A stretch of 7,941 bases of DNA from Holosporales bacterium (GTDB lineage Bacteria > Pseudomonadota > Alphaproteobacteria > RUG11792), in NCBI GenBank assembly GCA_031281515.1, contig JAITFF010000034.1, positions 1 through 7,941 on the forward strand, read 5' to 3'. Of this stretch, positions 6,095-7,941 are shown piece by piece (position 1 is the stretch's first letter; each line of letters starts with the position of its first letter). The notes under the pieces were generated by a model, which was not told the origin of the DNA, did not search any database, and saw only the letters and a list, made by a program, of their open reading frames with translations. A program made the translations under genes and the position numbers.

Positions 6095-7402
6095 ATGCTT
6101 CACGAAAAAGATTCCGTTCATCCCCGTCCCGTTTCGGAAGACGCGCCTATTCGGCAGGAAAGGGACGGAAGGATCCCCTCGACCGTGTGGCAAATAGGTA
6201 TCATGATGTTCCTCGTCAATACTTCCTTCGTCATGTCCTACAGTTTTTCTGGATTATATTTAAAGCACGTTCTAGCCGCTTCGGCAATTTCAATCGGTAT
6301 CCTAGAGGGGCTCTGTGAAACCATTTCCCATGTCATGAAACTGTTTTCTGGAATGGTAAGTGATTACATCGGGAAACGGAAAAATATTATGGTTATCGGA
6401 TATGTTTTATCAGTCGTAAGTAGACCACTGCTCGCCATCTCGAACACCTTCTGCCTCGTTTTCTCCGCACGGGCCATGGAAAGGCTTGGAAACGGGATCC
6501 AGGCCTCGCCTCGGGATGCCATCATCGCCGACGTTGCCCCAAGAAAGAGAATTGGAGCGTCCTACGGACTCAAGCGGAGCCTCGCCTATTTAGGTTCGCT
6601 ATGCGGGGGCGTCCTCGGGTTCTTCGTGATGAAATGTTCTGGGAATGACTATCAATCAGTCTTCGCCATATCTGCTATCCCAGCCTTCCTGGCCTTTCTG
6701 ATTCTGCTATTCTTCGTGAAAGAACCACGACGCTTTGATCACCCGGCCATCACGGCTGAAGCTCCGCTACCAGCCCCAAAATTGCCTCCGAAGTTTTCTA
6801 TCAAAAATTTTCGATATCTCAGTCCATCATTTTGGCTAATTATGATCGTCAATGCGATCTTCATGATGGCCCGCATGAACGAGACTTTCCTGATACTCAG
6901 GATGAATGAAGGATTCCAACCAGATCCGATGTTTGCCCCCATCGTTATGATAGTCTTCAATATCGGGACGACATTATCGTCTTACCCAATCGGGATTATC
7001 GGCGATAAATTCGACAGGACAAAAATTTTGTTCATTGGTATTGCTTCGCTCGTCGTCGCCGACATCATCATGTATTCCGCGATGACGAAGATCACTATGT
7101 ATGCCGGCATTCTATTCTGGGGAATTCAGCTCGGCTCAACACAAAACGTCTTCGTATCTCTCGTGGCCGAAAAAGTTCCCGAGGATCTGCGCGGAACCGG
7201 GCTCGGAATTTACTGGCTAAGCAATGCGATATCTGCATTCGTTGCCGATACTTTGGCCGGGTTCGTGGCTCATCACGTCTCTTTGAATGCAATATTCGTT
7301 TCGAGCGGAATCATTGGCGTTTTCGCATTGGTCACTCTGGCTCTCCTGCTGAATGTGATACATCACACTCCGAAGAGGAGAAGGAGGAAAATCCAATCCT
7401 GA
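6095..7402 (+). CDS. Major facilitator superfamily transporter
   Basis: This is a 435-residue inner-membrane protein with about 12 hydrophobic segments, the first around residues 31-57 and the last around 400-422. The MFS motif A is in the loop after TM2 (GMVSDYIGKRK, 86-96) and a second copy is at the matching place in the C-terminal half (IGDKFDRTK, 302-310). The ERLGNGIQASPRDAIIAD stretch (129-146) belongs to the subfamily whose usual form is DR.GKGIR.xPRDALIAD; here the Lys and Arg are replaced by Asn and Gln. The central loop (211-236) is proline-rich and the C-terminal tail is very basic (KRRRRK). ATG 6095 is the only plausible start, since an in-frame TGA lies at 6071-6073; no good ribosome-binding site precedes it. 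Substrate is unknown. It overlaps dapD and is probably co-transcribed with it. Confidence 0.92.
   Translation: MLHEKDSVHPRPVSEDAPIRQERDGRIPSTVWQIGIMMFLVNTSFVMSYSFSGLYLKHVLAASAISIGILEGLCETISHVMKLFSGMVSDYIGKRKNIMVIGYVLSVVSRPLLAISNTFCLVFSARAMERLGNGIQASPRDAIIADVAPRKRIGASYGLKRSLAYLGSLCGGVLGFFVMKCSGNDYQSVFAISAIPAFLAFLILLFFVKEPRRFDHPAITAEAPLPAPKLPPKFSIKNFRYLSPSFWLIMIVNAIFMMARMNETFLILRMNEGFQPDPMFAPIVMIVFNIGTTLSSYPIGIIGDKFDRTKILFIGIASLVVADIIMYSAMTKITMYAGILFWGIQLGSTQNVFVSLVAEKVPEDLRGTGLGIYWLSNAISAFVADTLAGFVAHHVSLNAIFVSSGIIGVFALVTLALLLNVIHHTPKRRRRKIQS
7381..7387 (+). promoter_or_regulatory. Ribosome-binding site for dapD, inside the transporter gene
   Basis: AAGGAGG lies in a purine tract (7372-7390) that also encodes part of the basic tail of the transporter. 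It sits 11 bases before CTG 7399, which is slightly long, and is the only strong ribosome-binding site near the dapD N-terminus. Confidence 0.6.
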
Positions 7403-7941
7403 CACCCGAAATACTTAAAAAATCCGTCGAAGAAATAGTGGGGAGCTCAAATCCTGATGATGTATCTGCCGTCGTCGATGAGATTATCAAGCTCTTGAAT
7501 TCCGGAAATATTAAGATCGCCGAAAAAATAGATGGATCATGGATCGTGCATTCGTGGATTAAGCAGGCGATCTTACTAGGATTTAAGTACAGACCATCAA
7601 AGAAACAGGAATTCGGTGGATTCGATAAATTCGGAATTCTGGAATTCGATTACGAAAATCCAAGATATCGCAGGGTACCAGGAGCGATCATCAGAGAGGG
7701 AACATACATCGGGAATGATGCCGTCATTATGCCGAGCTTCATCAATATCGGGGCCAATATCGGCGAAAGAACCATGATCGATATAAATGCCGCTGTTGGA
7801 TCGTGTGCCCAAATCGGGAACGACTGCCATATCTCGGCACTAGCCTGTATCGGAGGAGTCTTAGAGCCAATTTCCGCGAGACCCGTCATCATTGAAGGTA
7901 ACTGCTTCATCGGAGCGCACAGCTCGATCCTTGAGGGGGTC
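7399..7941 (+). CDS. dapD: Tetrahydrodipicolinate N-succinyltransferase, partial (cut at right edge)
   Basis: DapD acylates tetrahydrodipicolinate in the pathway to diaminopimelate and lysine, needed for peptidoglycan. The first 181 residues are present. The N-terminal domain is clearly DapD (LLNSG.IKIAEKIDG.WIVH.WIKQAILL, 32-60), followed by left-handed beta-helix hexapeptide repeats from about 94, including MPSFINIGA (111-119) and GSCAQIG (134-140). D128 matches E. coli Asp141. Unusual changes: TMIDINAAVGS replaces TMVDTWATVGS, ISALACIGG replaces LSGGVGIGG, and S176 stands where E. coli has Glu189. No ATG, GTG or TTG start fits the family N-terminus. CTG 7399, forming a CTGA overlap with the transporter stop, is the best start; ATC 7396 or an internal GTG at 7438 are weaker options. 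The 3' part lies beyond the window. Confidence 0.88.
   Translation, partial: MTPEILKKSVEEIVGSSNPDDVSAVVDEIIKLLNSGNIKIAEKIDGSWIVHSWIKQAILLGFKYRPSKKQEFGGFDKFGILEFDYENPRYRRVPGAIIREGTYIGNDAVIMPSFINIGANIGERTMIDINAAVGSCAQIGNDCHISALACIGGVLEPISARPVIIEGNCFIGAHSSILEGV

Noticed and set aside
6070..6318. Plus-strand frame continuing the 5923 ORF through the transporter start
   Set aside because: It overlaps the clearly coding transporter by over 200 bases, its product here is arginine-rich shadow sequence, and codon phase favours the transporter frame from about 6150 on. Only the part before 6095 is kept, as a possible pseudogene.
7609..7647. Three GAATTC sites within 39 bases in dapD
   Set aside because: They come from the Phe/Glu/Ile-rich linker codons (EFGGFDKFGILEFD) in a variable part of the protein; this is probably chance.
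1..7941. CRISPR array, tRNA or rRNA genes
   Set aside because: No regularly spaced repeats and no cloverleaf-like or rRNA-like sequence were seen in the gaps on either strand; the only clear direct repeat is the paralogue 5' block.

Overview
The window looks like part of the chromosome of an intracellular alphaproteobacterium, with Holosporales or Rickettsiales the best guess. The reasons are the DnaQ and PriA sequence style, the moderately AT-rich composition, the short intergenic regions, a decayed insertion sequence, and a tRNA-guanine transglycosylase of the type I associate with Chlamydia. The order-level assignment is inference; nothing here is a ribosomal marker.

Layout. Minus strand, read right to left from 5681 to 297: tgt (queuosine tRNA modification), two tandem paralogous genes for small exported proteins of unknown function, dnaQ (DNA polymerase III proofreading subunit) and priA (replication-restart helicase). 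dnaQ and priA overlap by four bases (GTGA). Positions 1-296, downstream of priA, hold a frameshifted fragment of an IS982-like transposase. Plus strand, from 5796: a short ORF with a perfect ribosome-binding site that appears to lose frame at a run of seven T, then a 12-TM-type major facilitator transporter, then dapD (lysine/diaminopimelate pathway), which is cut by the window edge. The transporter and dapD overlap by CTGA, with CTG as the apparent dapD start.

Points of most interest. (1) The Tgt carries Chlamydia-type sequence and lacks the usual preQ1-recognition loop, suggesting direct salvage of host queuine. (2) The DapD keeps the succinyltransferase framework, but its active-site strip is partly like the N-acetyltransferase DapH and it lacks the conserved Glu189 equivalent. 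(3) The two exported paralogues share a nearly identical signal peptide and a conserved non-coding leader, while their mature parts have diverged strongly; this is the only candidate here for an undescribed lineage-specific system. (4) A coding-like but frame-broken gene lies between tgt and the transporter.

The window does not show one multi-gene novel system. It is a core-gene neighbourhood with a small accessory insert, the paralogue pair, between tgt and dnaQ.
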